Positions 10,617 to 22,304 of a stretch of DNA of 64,000 nt are shown one piece after another. Source of the stretch: Ampullaceana balthica (lineage: Eukaryota; Mollusca; Gastropoda; Lymnaeidae); contig CALYLW010001198.1 of assembly GCA_944989445.1 (NCBI GenBank), forward strand, positions 3,287 through 67,286, written 5' to 3'. The notes beneath the pieces were generated by a model that had not been told where the DNA came from, did no database searches, and worked only from the letters and a program-made list of their open reading frames with translations. How positions within the stretch are numbered: position 1 is the first letter of the stretch; each line of letters begins with the position of its first letter. The position numbers and the translations under genes are program-made.

Positions 10617-11962
10617 ATAACTAAGATGGAAATGAAAGCAGATATAATGTCGATGTGTTGGCCACCGTATGTAGAATAACTAAGATGGAAATGAAAGCAG
10701 ATATAATATCGATGTGTTGGCCACCGTATGTAGAACAACTGTTGTTGTTGTTGTTCGTCCGTCGTGATCGTCGATGACCACTCTCATCATATTTGCTGGG
10801 ACGCCACAATTGTTCTCTGGTGGCTTATTAACCCTATTTTTGCACGAAGAGGCGTCCGCATGTCGGACAAGAGATAGAAGCGGTCCCTTCAGGTGGGTTT
10901 TGGTTACGTTCCTTTCTGGCTTGGCGTTTTAACTTTGCAGCCTGTTGTCTATTAGCTTCACAGACAGCTGCGCCATTCCATATCGTAGAGCGCCAGTGGG
11001 CTCGGTTGTAGTTGTAGAATAACTAAGATGGAAATGAAATCAGATATAATGTCGATGTGTTGGCCACCGTATTTAGAACAACTAAGATGGCAATGAAAGC
11101 AGATATAATGTCGATGTGTTGGCCACCGTATTTAGAACAACTAAGATGGCAATGAAAGCAGATATAATTTCGAAGTGTTGGCCACCGTATTTAGAACAAC
11201 TAAGATGGCAATGAAAGCAGATATAATGTCGATGTGTTGGCCACCGTATTTAGAACAACTAAGATGGCAATGAAAGCAGATATAATGTCGATGTGTTGGC
11301 CACCGTATTTAGAACAACTAAGATGGCAATGAAAGCAGATATAGTGTCGATGTGTTGGCCACCGTATTTAGAACAACTAAGATGGCAATGAAAGCAGATA
11401 TAATGTCGATGTGTTGGCCACCGTATTTAGAACAACTAAGATGGCAATGAAAGCAGATATAATGTCAATGTGTTGGCCACCGTATTTAGAACAACTAAGA
11501 TGACAATAAAAGCAGATATAATGTCGATGTGTTGGCCACCGTATTTAGAACAACTAAGATGGCAATGAAAGCAGATATAATGTTGATGTGTTGGCCACCG
11601 TATTTAGAACAACTAAGATGGCAATGAAAGCAGATATAATGTCGATGTGTTGGCCACCGTATTTAGAACAACTAAGATGGCAATGAAAGCAGATATAATG
11701 TCGATGTGTTGGCCACCGTATTTAGAACAACTAAGATGGCAATGAAAGCAGATATAATGTCGATGTGTTGGCCACCGTATTTAGAACAACTAAGATGGCA
11801 ATGAAAGCAGATATAGTGTCGATGTGTTGGCCACCGTATTTAGAACAACTAAGATGGCAATGAAAGCAGATATAATGTCGATGTGTTGGCCACCGTATTT
11901 AGAACAACTAAGATGGCAATGAAAGCAGATATAATGTCGATGTGTTGGCCACCGTATTTAGA
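10617..11962. repeat. 59-bp minisatellite, about 18 copies, split by a LINE fragment
   Basis: The unit contains AACTAAGATGGCAATGAAAG, CAGATATAATGTCGATGTG and TTGGCCACCGTATTTAGAAC. Two units lie left (10617-10740) and sixteen right (11013-11962) of a 272-bp insert. Left units and the first right unit share the variants atggaaatgaaa and gtatgtagaataact, so they belonged to one block before the insertion. Confidence 0.94.
10741..11012 (-). mobile_element. 5'-truncated LINE fragment inserted in the 59-bp array
   Basis: Read on the minus strand it encodes the C-terminal tail of a LINE ORF2. This comprises HWRSTIWNGAAVCEA, a basic stretch (KLKRQARKERNQNPP) and a CCHH zinc-finger segment beginning CPTCGRLF and ending ISHQRT, with one in-frame stop inside the finger. 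The element ends in (AAC)n, seen as gttgttgttgttgtt at 10741 on the + strand. It is flanked by 12-bp direct repeats, tgtagaacaact (10729-10740) and tgtagaataact (11013-11024), one mismatch apart. This is what target-primed reverse transcription leaves. Confidence 0.82.
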
Positions 11963-12357
11963 ATAGAAAGGAGTTACATTAGAACAATATGATATTGACG
12001 AGCAACGAAACTCATCCAAGGAAGTAGTTTCGGTGGCATGTTGTCTATGAGTAACAGTAGTGATTTACAAGGAGTGACACACGTCAAGATGGGAGCACAG
12101 TACTGAATTATCACAATATTAGTGCACCAAAAATAACTTGTTTTGAACATCCGCGTAAATTTGTTCAAAATCAAAATTAGATTTAATTTTTCTCCGCTAT
12201 AGTAATTGGCTGTAGGAGTTTGAGGGACCAATCGCTTTCGCTGACTTCACAGACAATTGATTTTTATTACATAGGATGTGGCGACCACTAACGTCTATAT
12301 GGTTACACATATTCTATTTTTTAAATAAATACTTATCCTGACTACATACATTACATA
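11963..12357. other. Intergenic, nothing recognised
   Basis: The region has an 85-codon open frame on the minus strand (11974-12231) without a family resemblance or splice context. I do not regard it as a gene. Confidence 0.5.
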
Positions 12358-12540
12358 CATAATAGAGGCAACAGTCGACATAGTATGTATATAATATGAC
12401 ACCATTACCTCCTTCTATTTTATTAAAATAACTAGCTAATATACCCTGGTTAATAGAGACAACAGTCGACATAGTTTGTATATAATATGACACCATTTCA
12501 TCCTTCTATTTTATTAAAATAACTAGCTAATATACCCGGG
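12358..12540. repeat. 91-bp tandem duplication with Helitron-like end
   Basis: Two copies (gtcgac at 12374 and 12465) contain AGTCGACATAGT, TATAATATGACACCATT and AATAACTAGCTAATATACCC. Read on the minus strand each ends in ...ggGTATATTAGCTAG followed by T, as a Helitron 3' end does. Confidence 0.7.
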
Positions 12541-13330
12541 TTAATCCGGACCTATTATGTGAATCCCATTTCGTACCCAACCCATCATGAGATCCCGTCC
12601 GTTGTTGAAAAACTTTCTGCTATATGATTCCATTTTTCGTTAGGATAACATACCCGATTATTAGCGCGTTGCATAATTGGATCATATTCGCGTTTTAATC
12701 CCTTTTTCCTTGTATAATTCAATAATTCGTTGATATTACACACCCGATTGTAATGCTGCATAATTGGACCCCTTTAGATGTGTAAAATCTTTTCCCGACG
12801 TCATCCTTTAATACAATGAAACCACTTGTCCCAGTATTAATATATTGCATAGCTGAATCACTTTCCGTTTTTTTTAATTTTTATTTCATTGTCCAGTACG
12901 ACTCTGTGACTTATATGGTCCCGTTTTTATTCGAATCCCTTCCAACATCACGGTTTCATTCTTCAATGTGATCACATTCAAGCATTAATCCCATACCACG
13001 TTATATGTCCATATTTAGGGGGGAGGAGGGGGATTCAGTTCCCAGAATCGAATCCCATTGCAATAATAAGGTCAACATTTTTTGGCCAAATCCCTTTCCC
13101 CAATCACGTTTTATACATTGGTTGGATAATGTATCCCAGGATGATCCCATTGCTTAGTGGGATCCCATTCTGGTTTCAATCCCATTCCCTGATAAGACTC
13201 CATTTCCTCAAGAAATCAGGTTCTGTTGTTGTCAAGCTTGTAGCATTTGTTTATTTAGGATCCTATTCCTAATAGGATCCCGTTCTTTATGAGTTCCTAT
13301 TTTAAATTCTGCTACGTCATCTTGTTTGAT
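12523..13330 (-). mobile_element. Possible Helitron-like relic (3' end at left)
   Basis: The minus strand ends at 12523 in CTAG followed by T, preceded by a small GC hairpin (ccgg...ccgg). The body up to about 13330 is studded with degenerate (a)tccca/gatccc words (ggatcccatt, aatcccattcc) typical of a decayed repetitive element. No 5' TC end or Rep/helicase frame is found, so this is tentative. Confidence 0.35.
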
Positions 13331-13957
13331 CAGGAATGAAAGTTCTAAATATAGATATAATTTATCAACACACAAAGTCAGGTTCACTGTTAATCTATAT
13401 GTTCATGAATTTTAAGGTAAATAACTTCGACTCTCAGTGAGATGTTATCAGGGCCGACCTTAGGCCACTGCAACGTATGCGGTCAAGTTAAGCCTCGCAC
13501 TTTTATAGGCCCCACTTATCTTAATTTTCACTTATTATCCTTATCACTACCCAGAGTATAGGTCAGACTGGGCCCAGAGTAATCCGGTTCAAATACTAAG
13601 CCGTGTAGGACCCAGCAATTGTTAACGCCGTCCATGGTCATAGTTGAATGATGACCACACTGAACCACTCCTGTCCTGTGTTATTAAACAAATCTCTACT
13701 TTGTCCCTTCTCAATTTTATTCAAGTGGTTTGTTCCGACATACAGCTTAGCTTACATCATCTTCTTGGAAGCGTAAGTATTAATTAATTTTTCAATTCTG
13801 AAAACATAATTTATAAATAACTATATCTGCCCTCGGTATACGTCACTAAGTCTACAATTGTCTATATTCGTGTTTTCTTTTGTCTTTATTATTTAAACTT
13901 TATTGTCTTTTAAAATATTATACAGAATACTTTTAATAATATTCACAAATTAAATTA
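13331..13957. other. Intergenic with a short GC-richer patch at 13445-13640
   Basis: The patch gggccgaccttaggccactg and the following 180 bp have the look of a decayed DNA-transposon fragment, but no inverted ends are visible. The rest is AT-rich and unremarkable. Confidence 0.4.
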
Positions 13958-14170
13958 TTGAAAATAAAACGTCAAAACTTCAGCACTCAAACGAAAAAAC
14001 GCGAGGATGCCACTTCGATAATTAATTCACTTCATTGGCGCCCTTTACACGATAGCTTGATTGCTAATCGTCCGTACTATGCCAAAACTTCTTTTCTGAC
14101 TGAAACATTTCTTATCTTACTGAACTTCTATTTGTCAACTCACAATTTAGTCTGCTACATTCTTCATTAG
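13958..14170 (+). pseudogene. Possible LINE ORF2 C-terminal scrap
   Basis: A 70-codon frame contains REDATSIINSLHWRPLHDSL. This resembles the ...ITPxLxSLHWLPVxxRI... stretch after the reverse transcriptase in LINEs. Nothing else of a LINE is visible around it, so confidence is low. Confidence 0.3.
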
Positions 14171-14271
14171 GGACACATTTTTTTCTGCTTTTACGTTGTG
14201 CGCCAGATCATTCGGTAAATGGTTTGCTCTTTTGCTGCTACAAATTAATGGAATTCTCATAATCGCTTCAC

Positions 14272-15500
14272 ATATAAATTGTTTCTAATTTTGATGAAGT
14301 CATGTTTAAACTCAAACACATTTTACTTAACTTTACTCTCAATTCTCCTTATCTTTTCACATGTACATTGTTTCTAATTTTGATGACGTCATGTTTAAAC
14401 TCAAACACATTTTACTTAACTTTACTCTCAATTCTCCTTATTATTTCACATGTACATTGTTTCTAATTTTGATGGCGTCATGTTTAAACTCAAACACATT
14501 TTACTTAACTTTACTCTCAATTCTCCTTATCTTTTCACATGTACATTGTTTCTAATTTTGATGACGTCATGTTTAAACTCAAACACATTTTACTTAACTT
14601 TACTCTCAATTCTCCTTATTATTTCACATGTACATTGTTTCTAATTTTGATGGCGTCATGTTTAAACTCAAACACATTTTACTTAACTTTACTCTCAATT
14701 CTCCTTATTATTTCACATGTACATTGTTTCTAATTTTGATGGCGTCATGTTTAAACTCAAACACATTTTACTTAACTTTACTCTCAATTCTCCTTATTAT
14801 TTCACATGTACATTGTTTCTAATTTTGATGGCGTCATGTTTAAACTCAAACACATTTTACTTAATTTTACTCTCAATTCTCCTTATTATTTTACATGTAC
14901 ATTGTTTCTAATTTTGATGACGTCATGTTTAAACTGAAACACATTTTACTTAATTTTACTCTCAATTCTTCTTATCATTTCACATGTACATTGTTTCTAA
15001 TTTTGATGACGTCATGTTTAAACTGAAACACATTTTACTTAATTTTACTCTCAATTCTTCTTATCATTTCACATGTACATTGTTTCTAATTTTGATGACG
15101 TCATGTTTAAACTCAAACACATTTTACTTAACTTTACTCTCAATTCTCCTTATCATTTCACATGTACATTGTTTCTAATTTTGATGACGTCATGTTTAAA
15201 CTCAAACACATTTTACTTAATTTTACTTTCAATTCTCCTTATTATTTTACATGTACATTGTTTCTAATTTTGATGACGTCATGTTTAAACTGAAACACAT
15301 TTTACTTAATTTTACTCTCAATTCTTCTTATCATTTCACATGTACATTGTTTCTAATTTTGATGACGTCATGTTTTAAACTCAAACACATTTTACTTAAC
15401 TTTACTCTCAATTCTCCTTATCATTTCACATGCATATTGTTTCTAATTTTGATGACGTCATGTTTAAACTCAAATGCATTTTACTTTACTTTACTCTCAA
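14272..15500. repeat. 89-bp minisatellite, about 14 copies, carrying CRE-like palindromes
   Basis: The unit contains ACATGTACATTGTTTCTAAT, TTTGATGACGTCATGTTTAA and ACTCAATTCTCCTTAT-like segments. The starts of successive frames are 89 bp apart. Nine units carry the perfect palindrome TGACGTCA, at 14384, 14562, 14918, 15007, 15096, 15185, 15274, 15363 and 15453. Four carry TGGCGTCA. The small open frames are shadows of the unit. Confidence 0.95.
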
Positions 15501-15563
15501 GATGAATTATCCAACATTTCAATGATAGATAAACGTGGCTAATGTATACCATAATATATAATA

Positions 15564-16411
15564 CTAGGGGCAAGTACCCGGCTTCTCCCGGGTTTAACAA
15601 CAACAGCAACAACAAAAACAACAACAGCAACAACGACAAAAACAACAAAGAAACAGCAACAGCAACAAAACAACAAAAACAAAACAACAACAAAAACAAC
15701 AACAAAACAACAACTACAACAACAACAGCAACAACAACAAAGCAACAACAACAAAACAACAACTACAACAGCAACAACAACAAAGCAACAACAACATGAA
15801 GGACATTGACGTCGCAGGGCAAGGGATGTGGACAACAACAACAACAGCAAAAACAACACAAAAGCAACAACAGCAACAACAGCAACAACAACAAAAACAA
15901 CACAAAATCAACAACAGCAACAACAACAAAAACAACAACAGCAACAACAACAAAAACAAAACAACAACAAAAACATCAACAACAAAACAATAACAAAACA
16001 ACAACAAAACAACAACTACAACAACAACAGCAACAACAACAAAGCAACAACAACAAAACAACAACAAAAGCAACAACAACAAAGCAACAACAACAAAAAA
16101 AATATTTTATGGCGATAATCGCCTTCTTGTTAATCTCGACACCAAAATGTTTATTAATTTGCGTCATTATTTTACGTCTTAATTTTCAATAATTTTTATT
16201 TTATATAGCTCATATAGGGAAAAACTACATTTTGGGCCCCCGGGCCCCAGTATCTTATATATATGGAACGAAACCTGTTTAATAACCTTTCCGGTATAAT
16301 TTTGTGTACGTGTACCAAATTTCACGTTATTTGGTTGTCTGGATCTTGAGTTATTAGGGAACAGACAGACAACCAGACAGACAACAAATTCGTCTTATAT
16401 ATATAGAGAGA
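15564..16411 (-). mobile_element. Non-autonomous Helitron-like element with internal (CAA)n
   Basis: On the minus strand it starts TCTCTCTATATATATAAG (at 16411, preceded by A). It ends with a hairpin cccgggagaagccggg, a short spacer and CTAG (15567-15564) followed by T. These are the three marks of a Helitron: 5' TC, a 3' hairpin plus CTRR, and insertion between A and T. No Rep/helicase is encoded. A ~500-bp CAA/CAG-rich microsatellite fills half of it. Confidence 0.6.
15598..16102. repeat. Imperfect (CAA/CAG)n trinucleotide tract
   Basis: Nearly continuous AAC/CAA/CAG triplets are interrupted once by non-repetitive sequence at 15794-15833 (gaaggacattgacgtcgcag...). All six frames give poly-Asn/Gln/Thr or poly-Cys/Val/Leu, which is not evidence of a protein. 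Confidence 0.95.
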
Positions 16412-16780
16412 TTTTATATTTGGTTTCATTAATGCAGTATGACTATATCTCTTATGTTAATTGTATATAAAGCGCTATGATCACAATTGTTAACTGAAGT
16501 ACTACGCTATACGATTGTTTATAATAGTATTATTTTTATTCTGTGTTCAATATTAAAAATTTCACATTGTCCATAGACAAAAAAAAATTAGATCGGACTT
16601 CATTTTTTAAAATGCGATTTAGGTTTATATTTGGACCGATATACAAAGTCAACAAACATGGACAAAACAATGTATTCAACAGAAGAGCATACCAGAATGT
16701 AACACATACATGATGAAAAGGCTTTTCAAACATACCATTTATACAAACTACTTTTAAATGTTTTCATCAATTACGTATTG

Positions 16781-16968
16781 CAGTGCTTCTCAAGCTTTTT
16801 AGTATTGCGGACCGACAGGAATTTTTCCAATTGAACCAGGGACCGGTGAAGTATTTTCCCTGTACCGACGTGGTATCAAAATGTCCTTTCTTGGTAACTT
16901 ATGCGGACCGGCATTGGATGGCCTACGGACACGCACCGGTCCACTGACCATAACTTTGAGAAGAAATG
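16781..16968. mobile_element. 188-bp hAT-type MITE with 8-bp target duplication
   Basis: The left end is CAGTGCTTCTCAAGC and the reverse complement of the right end is CATTTCTTCTCAAAG. Flanks acgtattg (16773-16780) and acgtagtg (16969-16976) match at 7 of 8 positions. The interior has the GC-rich ggaccgg...accggtcc pattern seen in non-autonomous hAT elements. Too short to encode anything. Confidence 0.75.
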
Positions 16969-17026
16969 ACGTAGTGTATCAAAAAGTTACACTCTAGTTT
17001 TCTGTATACAGAAACTCATACTATAC

Positions 17027-17250
17027 AGAAGGATGTTGCGTCCAAAGAGTAAGCCGATCTATTGGCATGTGATGTAGCGTTTACGGTCCACGGCTCCATC
17101 CATTACCCAGTTGCCTTTGTTTCCCTAACTAAGGTCAGGTGTCCATTCTGAGCTGGGTGGACCCATAGTTACCGTTGATCCCAAAAATAAATACCTGCTT
17201 TCATGGTCCGTGTACATCTGTACGCCAGACGAGTGCGCAAGACACAGTTT
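17027..17250 (-). mobile_element. Diverged SINE, same family as at 25955, 33553 and 57023
   Basis: It shares, at low identity, the order of words of the other copies. These are ggatgttgcgtccaaagag, gatgtagcg, cacggctccatccattacccag, gtgtccattctgagctggg, and the decayed tRNA part near tgtacgccagacgagtgcgc. The box B sequence is no longer recognisable. Confidence 0.6.
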
Positions 17251-17992
17251 CTGGATATATGTAGTACACATCCTTTCAAATCAAGTTACGTACAATTCAT
17301 TTGGCCAAAGAAATATTCGAGGATAATGTACATGGAAATAAACATCATTTCAAATACTGCTTAATTTCTTAATTAATGAACAAATCCTATTATAAAACAA
17401 GCGAGACATACATTAGTTTTAGAAAAAAAAATGAAAATTTATTTTACTTAAGAAACTATTCATAGAACAAATAACCACGTCAGCATTACGTAGCACTTGA
17501 AACTCCTGACGTGGAAGCCATACAGGATATAAACGTGTCATGTGACTTCAAACAGTCTGAACATTGCTCACAGTTTGCGCACGGTCTCAATCAGCAAACA
17601 TATTTCTAAAGAAAATACAAGTTTTAAAGGTAATAAATGGTTTTAACCTTTTGAATATTTTATAAATGACGTATATGTCAAGTTCAATAAATGTAATAAT
17701 CATTGCAGGATTTGCCTTAAGGAGTCAACAAAGAAAAACTTTTTTTTAAAGTATTCAAATAATACGTACAGATAGAATGTTAAATTAGTGTAATTGAAAT
17801 CCCAGTGCTACTGTTTTTTTTTATAGTTTATTTTCTCTCGTTTTATCATTTACGAAATACATACAACTATCTTTATACATAAATATACAGATAAATGTAT
17901 ATATTTGTAGTTCCATTACAATGAAGCAAAAATGTTTTAGATATTTTTAATTGAAATAAATATGATTAAATTATTTTAAATACTGATTTAAA
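17251..17992. other. Intergenic; promoter-like stretch at 17525-17632
   Basis: At 17526 is ggatataaacg (TATA-like), followed about 35 bp on by less AT-rich sequence and a possible splice donor aaag/gtaataa at 17629. No downstream coding exon was found. The rest is AT-rich without features. Confidence 0.25.
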
Positions 17993-18140
17993 AATACAAG
18001 CACACCATTGATATAAACAATACAAGCACACATTGATATAAACAATACAAGCACACCATTGATATAAACAATACAAGCACACCATTGATATAAACAATAC
18101 AAGCACACCATTGATATAAACAATACAAGCACACCATTGC
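17993..18140. repeat. 26-bp minisatellite, about 6 copies
   Basis: The unit is CAATACAAGCACACCATTG plus atataaa; one copy lacks a C. Short open frames on the minus strand (LVLFISMVC-like) are by-products. Confidence 0.93.
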
Positions 18141-18341
18141 TTTTACACATTTGAAACTTGGATAAGTTATCATATATCCCATGAATTTGTTCCAATTTTT
18201 ATTATTAGTATTTTATTTTTTTGTAAAAATTTCTTACAATATAGCATAACATCTTTTATGTTTAATCAATGTTGAAGCTATTTAATACAATGTTTGATAC
18301 CATTTAGTATAATAACTGTATACAATAGTTTCTTTTAAAAT

Positions 18342-18456
18342 AATTTCATATCTTGTTGTTATAACAAATAAAACCATATTTCATATCTTGTTGTTATAAT
18401 AAAGAAAATCATATTTCATATCTTGTTGTTATAACAAAGAAAATCATATTTCATCT
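18342..18456. repeat. 35-bp repeat, about 3 copies
   Basis: TTTCATATCTTGTTGTTATA recurs with a period of 35 bp (phase positions 18347, 18382, 18417, 18452). Confidence 0.9.
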
Positions 18457-18739
18457 CTCTCACTCTAATTCAGTATCAGTTCAAACAATTTCTTCTTAAA
18501 GAACTTATAACCAGTTAATACATTGATTTTTGTCAAGATTTTTCATGTGTATACATGTTAAACTTTTATAATATTATTCTTTAATATCCCTTTTTTATCA
18601 AATATTATGCTAGTTTCATATTTCAATCTAGTAAAATAAATATTTTTCAAATACGTTTGTCAACCGTATGTATATCGTAAATGAATTATATTTAAAATTT
18701 TTAATTTTATATCACAAAAAAAAGAAAAATGCATTGTTT
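18457..18739. other. AT-rich intergenic, nothing recognised
   Basis: No features are seen in this stretch. Confidence 0.5.
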
Positions 18740-20688
18740 TCTATACTAATAAAAGGCAAAGCTCCCTCACTCACTCACTCACTGACTGATTTCTAATTCT
18801 CCAACTTCCCGTGTAGGTAGAAGCATGAAACTTTGGGAAGTTGTTGAGTGTCCTCTCGCGATGAAAATTGGCGTAAAAGAATTTTAAAATTCACACTCTT
18901 GGGGGCCGGGGTCCCCAAAACGCTTTTGTTCCTAATATGGCCTATATCTATATATATAAAAATCAAAGTATGTATGTATGTATGTACTTTATAGCTGACT
19001 AAACCATTCATCCGATCGTCATGAAACTTTTGGAGACTTTCGAGTACGCTCCTGTGATGGTAACTGGCAACTTTTTTTTGCAATATTTAACACACATGGG
19101 GCGCCGGGGACCCATAATATGATTTTTGTCTGATATGGGCTATATAAAAATTACTTTAAGCGTTAGCTATTAGGTATATTGATTTATCTTAACCAAACTT
19201 TGTATTTAACAACTTGGTAGCCAATATTGAAATACTATAGGGCACTTATTTCCCAATTTCCATTTCTTCAGGGGCATCTATTGGGCCGGGGGCCCAATAT
19301 GTCTTTTTTTTCGTATATGGTTGAGATATTATTTGCCATTCTATTTTTAACGATCTTAAGAAACATATCCATAATGAAACTGAATTTAAATGAACAGGTT
19401 TTCAAAATGTACATCTTGAACCAAATGGGCCTGGGGGCCACCTAATGTAGTTTTCTCTGATATTAGCTAAATAAAAATTAGTTTAATTGTTAGATACTGT
19501 TAGATACTGATAAAAATAACTGGATTTTAACCAAACTTGGTATTTAAAAACTTAAGAGCCTATTTAAATTGCTGTAGGGCACTGAACTCCTAATGTCCAT
19601 TTCCTCGGGACTTGGGGCCCCTAAATGTGTTTTTACTAAAGTTTTAGTATATTTTATTCCTTATTCAATTATTGTACACGATATTGAGCAATATAGATAA
19701 ATATATTTATAAATTTGTAATGAAAATGATGAACATATTTTCAAACGTCATATGTTAAACTGATGGGCCCGGTGACCCTTAAACTAATTTCTTTTTTTAT
19801 CTATATATGTATTCCTTTTTACTGAGATCGTTGCAACGCACGACAGGTCTGCTAGTAAAATATGAAAATCACTAATTCTCTTATTTCCCCAGCAGGCAGA
19901 AGCATGAAACTTTGGGAAGTTGTTAACTACAAACCCGCGATGGTAACGGTAGAACAAATATGTAAATTATCACTTCCTGGGGGCCGGGGGCCCAAATGAA
20001 GTTTTTTCCGAATATGAGCTATATAAAAACAGAAAATCACACATTCTCATATTTCCCATGTAGGTAGAAGTTTGAAACTCTGAGTAGTTGATAAATACAC
20101 TTCCGCTATGGTAACAAGCCAAAACATAATTTAAATTATCACTTACTGGGGGCCAGGGGCCCAAATATAGCTTTTTTTCTTATTTAAAAAAAAACAGACT
20201 AATCTCTAATTCTTCAATTTATTGTGTAGGTAGAAGCATGAAACTTTGGGAAGTTGTTGAGTATCCTCTCGCGACGAAAATTGGCGTAAAAGAATTTTAA
20301 AATTCACACTCTTGAGGGGCCGGGGGCCGAAAAACGCTTTTCTTCCTTATATGATCTATATAAATCTGAATCAACACTAATTCTTCATCTTCAGGTGTGG
20401 GTAGAAGCATGATACTTTGGAAATTTGTTGAGTACCCTCTGGCGATAGTAAGATGTGTAAAATTTATAAAATTATCACCTCGATAGTATAACTTGAAGTG
20501 ATTTTTTAATTTTCTTTTTTTTTCTTCTTGACCATGACGGACAGACAGACGAGGCGATAAAGTTAATAAATGTAGTATATCCATCATTATCAAAAAATAT
20601 TCAATTGTTGTTTTGAATCTGTGTTACGCGGATTCTCAACGTTAACTGAAATCCTAATTTCCGCAGCAAAGCGAGGGTATTTTGCTAG
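18740..20688 (+). mobile_element. Helitron-like composite with internal ~170-bp repeats
   Basis: It starts TCTATACTAATAAAAGGC. Two Helitron-type 3' ends lie inside: ...caggtctgCTAG+T at 19855 and ...gagggtattttgCTAG+T at 20688, the latter preceded by a ccgc...gcg(a)gg hairpin. The body contains repeated modules with GTAGGTAGAAGCATGAAACT, TTGGGAAGTTGTTGAGT and GGGGGCCGGGG(C)CCC. These start near 18815, 19870, 20040, 20225 and 20390, with weaker ones at 18990-19620. It is a nested or tandem non-autonomous element; no Rep/helicase sequence was found. Confidence 0.55.
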
Positions 20689-20863
20689 TATCTAATAAAA
20701 AGGTTGACATAGATATTTGAAAACAATATAACATGTGGTTAATGAGGAAATAACACTGTTAATGGGAAACATGGGGTTAATATTACAGTAATGAGTGTTT
20801 GCAGATGTAAACCGTATTTGAGGTAATTACATATGGGTAATAAAATTGAAGTGGTTCTGAAGT

Positions 20864-21190
20864 GTGAGGCGCCAGCGGTTGTTGGGTCATGTCCGCAGGA
20901 TGAGCTCGGAGCGCATTCCTAGAGCCTTGCTTTACCGTGAGCTGGCAACTGGTATGAGAAACAGAGTTCACGCCTGCTTTCGCTTCAATGACGTCTGCAA
21001 GAAAGACCTTTTTTTGGCACAGATAGACCATAAAACGTTGGAGACCATTACCGAGGAGCGCACCTCCTGGCGGGCAAATGTGCGTGAGGGCATTCATGTC
21101 GCAGAACCATCCCTCATAGCTTTGAGTGAAGAGAAAAGGCCAGAAGAAATGGAAGGGGGCAGAAGAGCAGGAGTCCGCGCCATCGTCCCA
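20864..21190 (+). pseudogene. LINE ORF2 C-terminal fragment
   Basis: The open frame begins RRQRLLGHVRRMSSERIPRA. It continues with LLYRELATG, RFNDVCKKDL, IDHKTLE and EERTSWRANVREG, the conserved stretch downstream of reverse transcriptase in many LINE ORF2 proteins. It corresponds to the region just before the fragment at 10741-11012. The 5' part (reverse transcriptase) is absent and the homology fades after about 21190, shortly before the segmental duplication begins. The apparent 146-codon length includes unrelated sequence at the end. Confidence 0.72.
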
Positions 21191-21364
21191 TTAGGACGGA
21201 CGGTTGCCATACATAGCAACGACATCATTCAAATATATCAATGTATTTTTATTTGTAAAATATGGATGTTATTATATAAATCTCAAAATATTATACAATA
21301 CTAAAAGTTAACCAAAGAAAATATTAAATAAAATTATTTATTAGGCTTGAACAAATATTTCATA

Positions 21365-21735
21365 TTGAATCACAAGGTTATTGTCTCTGACAGGTATAAG
21401 TCAATCAGCCAGTTGTTTAGATCAAGTTATTGTCTCTGACAGATATAAGTGAATCTTCATGTTATTTATCTTAGATCAAGTTATTATCTGACTGATATAA
21501 GTGAATCTTCAGTTATTTATCTTAAATCAAGTTATTGTCTGACTGATATAAGTGAATCTTCCAGTTATTTATCTTAGATCAAGTTATTGTCTGACTGATA
21601 TAAGGAATCTTCAGTTATTTATCTTAAATCTAGATTTTGACTGGCTGATATAAGTGAATCTTCCAGTTATTTATCTTAGATCAAGTTATTGGCTCTGACA
21701 GATGAGTCAATCAGCCAGTTGTTTACCTTAGATCA
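21365..21735. repeat. ~55-bp repeat, about 6 copies (2 copies in paralogue)
   Basis: Units contain AAGTTATTGTCTCTGACAG or the shortened AAGTTATTGTCTGACTG, followed by atataagt(g/c)aatc and a ttatcttagatc segment. The paralogous site at 59455-59560 has only two units. Confidence 0.85.
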
Positions 21736-22304
21736 ACCATTATGGGGGTAAGTACTTTAAGTAGATTGTAAATTATTTTACTTTAAAATGTTACAAAATA
21801 TCATTTGAAGGATTTTAGTTGAACAAACAATATTTTGAAAAAACGTGTTCAATTTGTTTTAAGTTTTTTAAAATTAAATACTGACAGCAAATAGACCAAA
21901 CCATAATAAATGTACATCAGCAAAAAGAGATAAATGATAAATGTATGTATTAAAATTGTCAACGTAGCATATAAATTAACATCTTTATGACACATGGTCA
22001 CTTAGTTAGACGACTTGAAGGCAAGAATTGAATACACATTTTTTTTAAAAAATACATAAATTAATATCTATACGACAATAAATAATCTCAATCAGAAAAT
22101 ACATTTTTTCTGTCTTAATAAAAGCTGAAAAAAGAAAATAGAAAAATAATATTGTAAACTTTGATTATATCCATGTTTATTTATTAAAACCAGCATTAAA
22201 TCCTTTAATGCTTTAAACTAATAATTAGATTTAAAAGAATTGAGGATTTTGAATTTATTTCTGGTGGAATAATATATATAAAAATCTATATTCATAACAG
22301 AAAA

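Noticed and set aside
15481..16192. Poly-Asn/Gln or poly-Cys/Val proteins
   Set aside because: Translation of a CAA/CAG tract in every frame.
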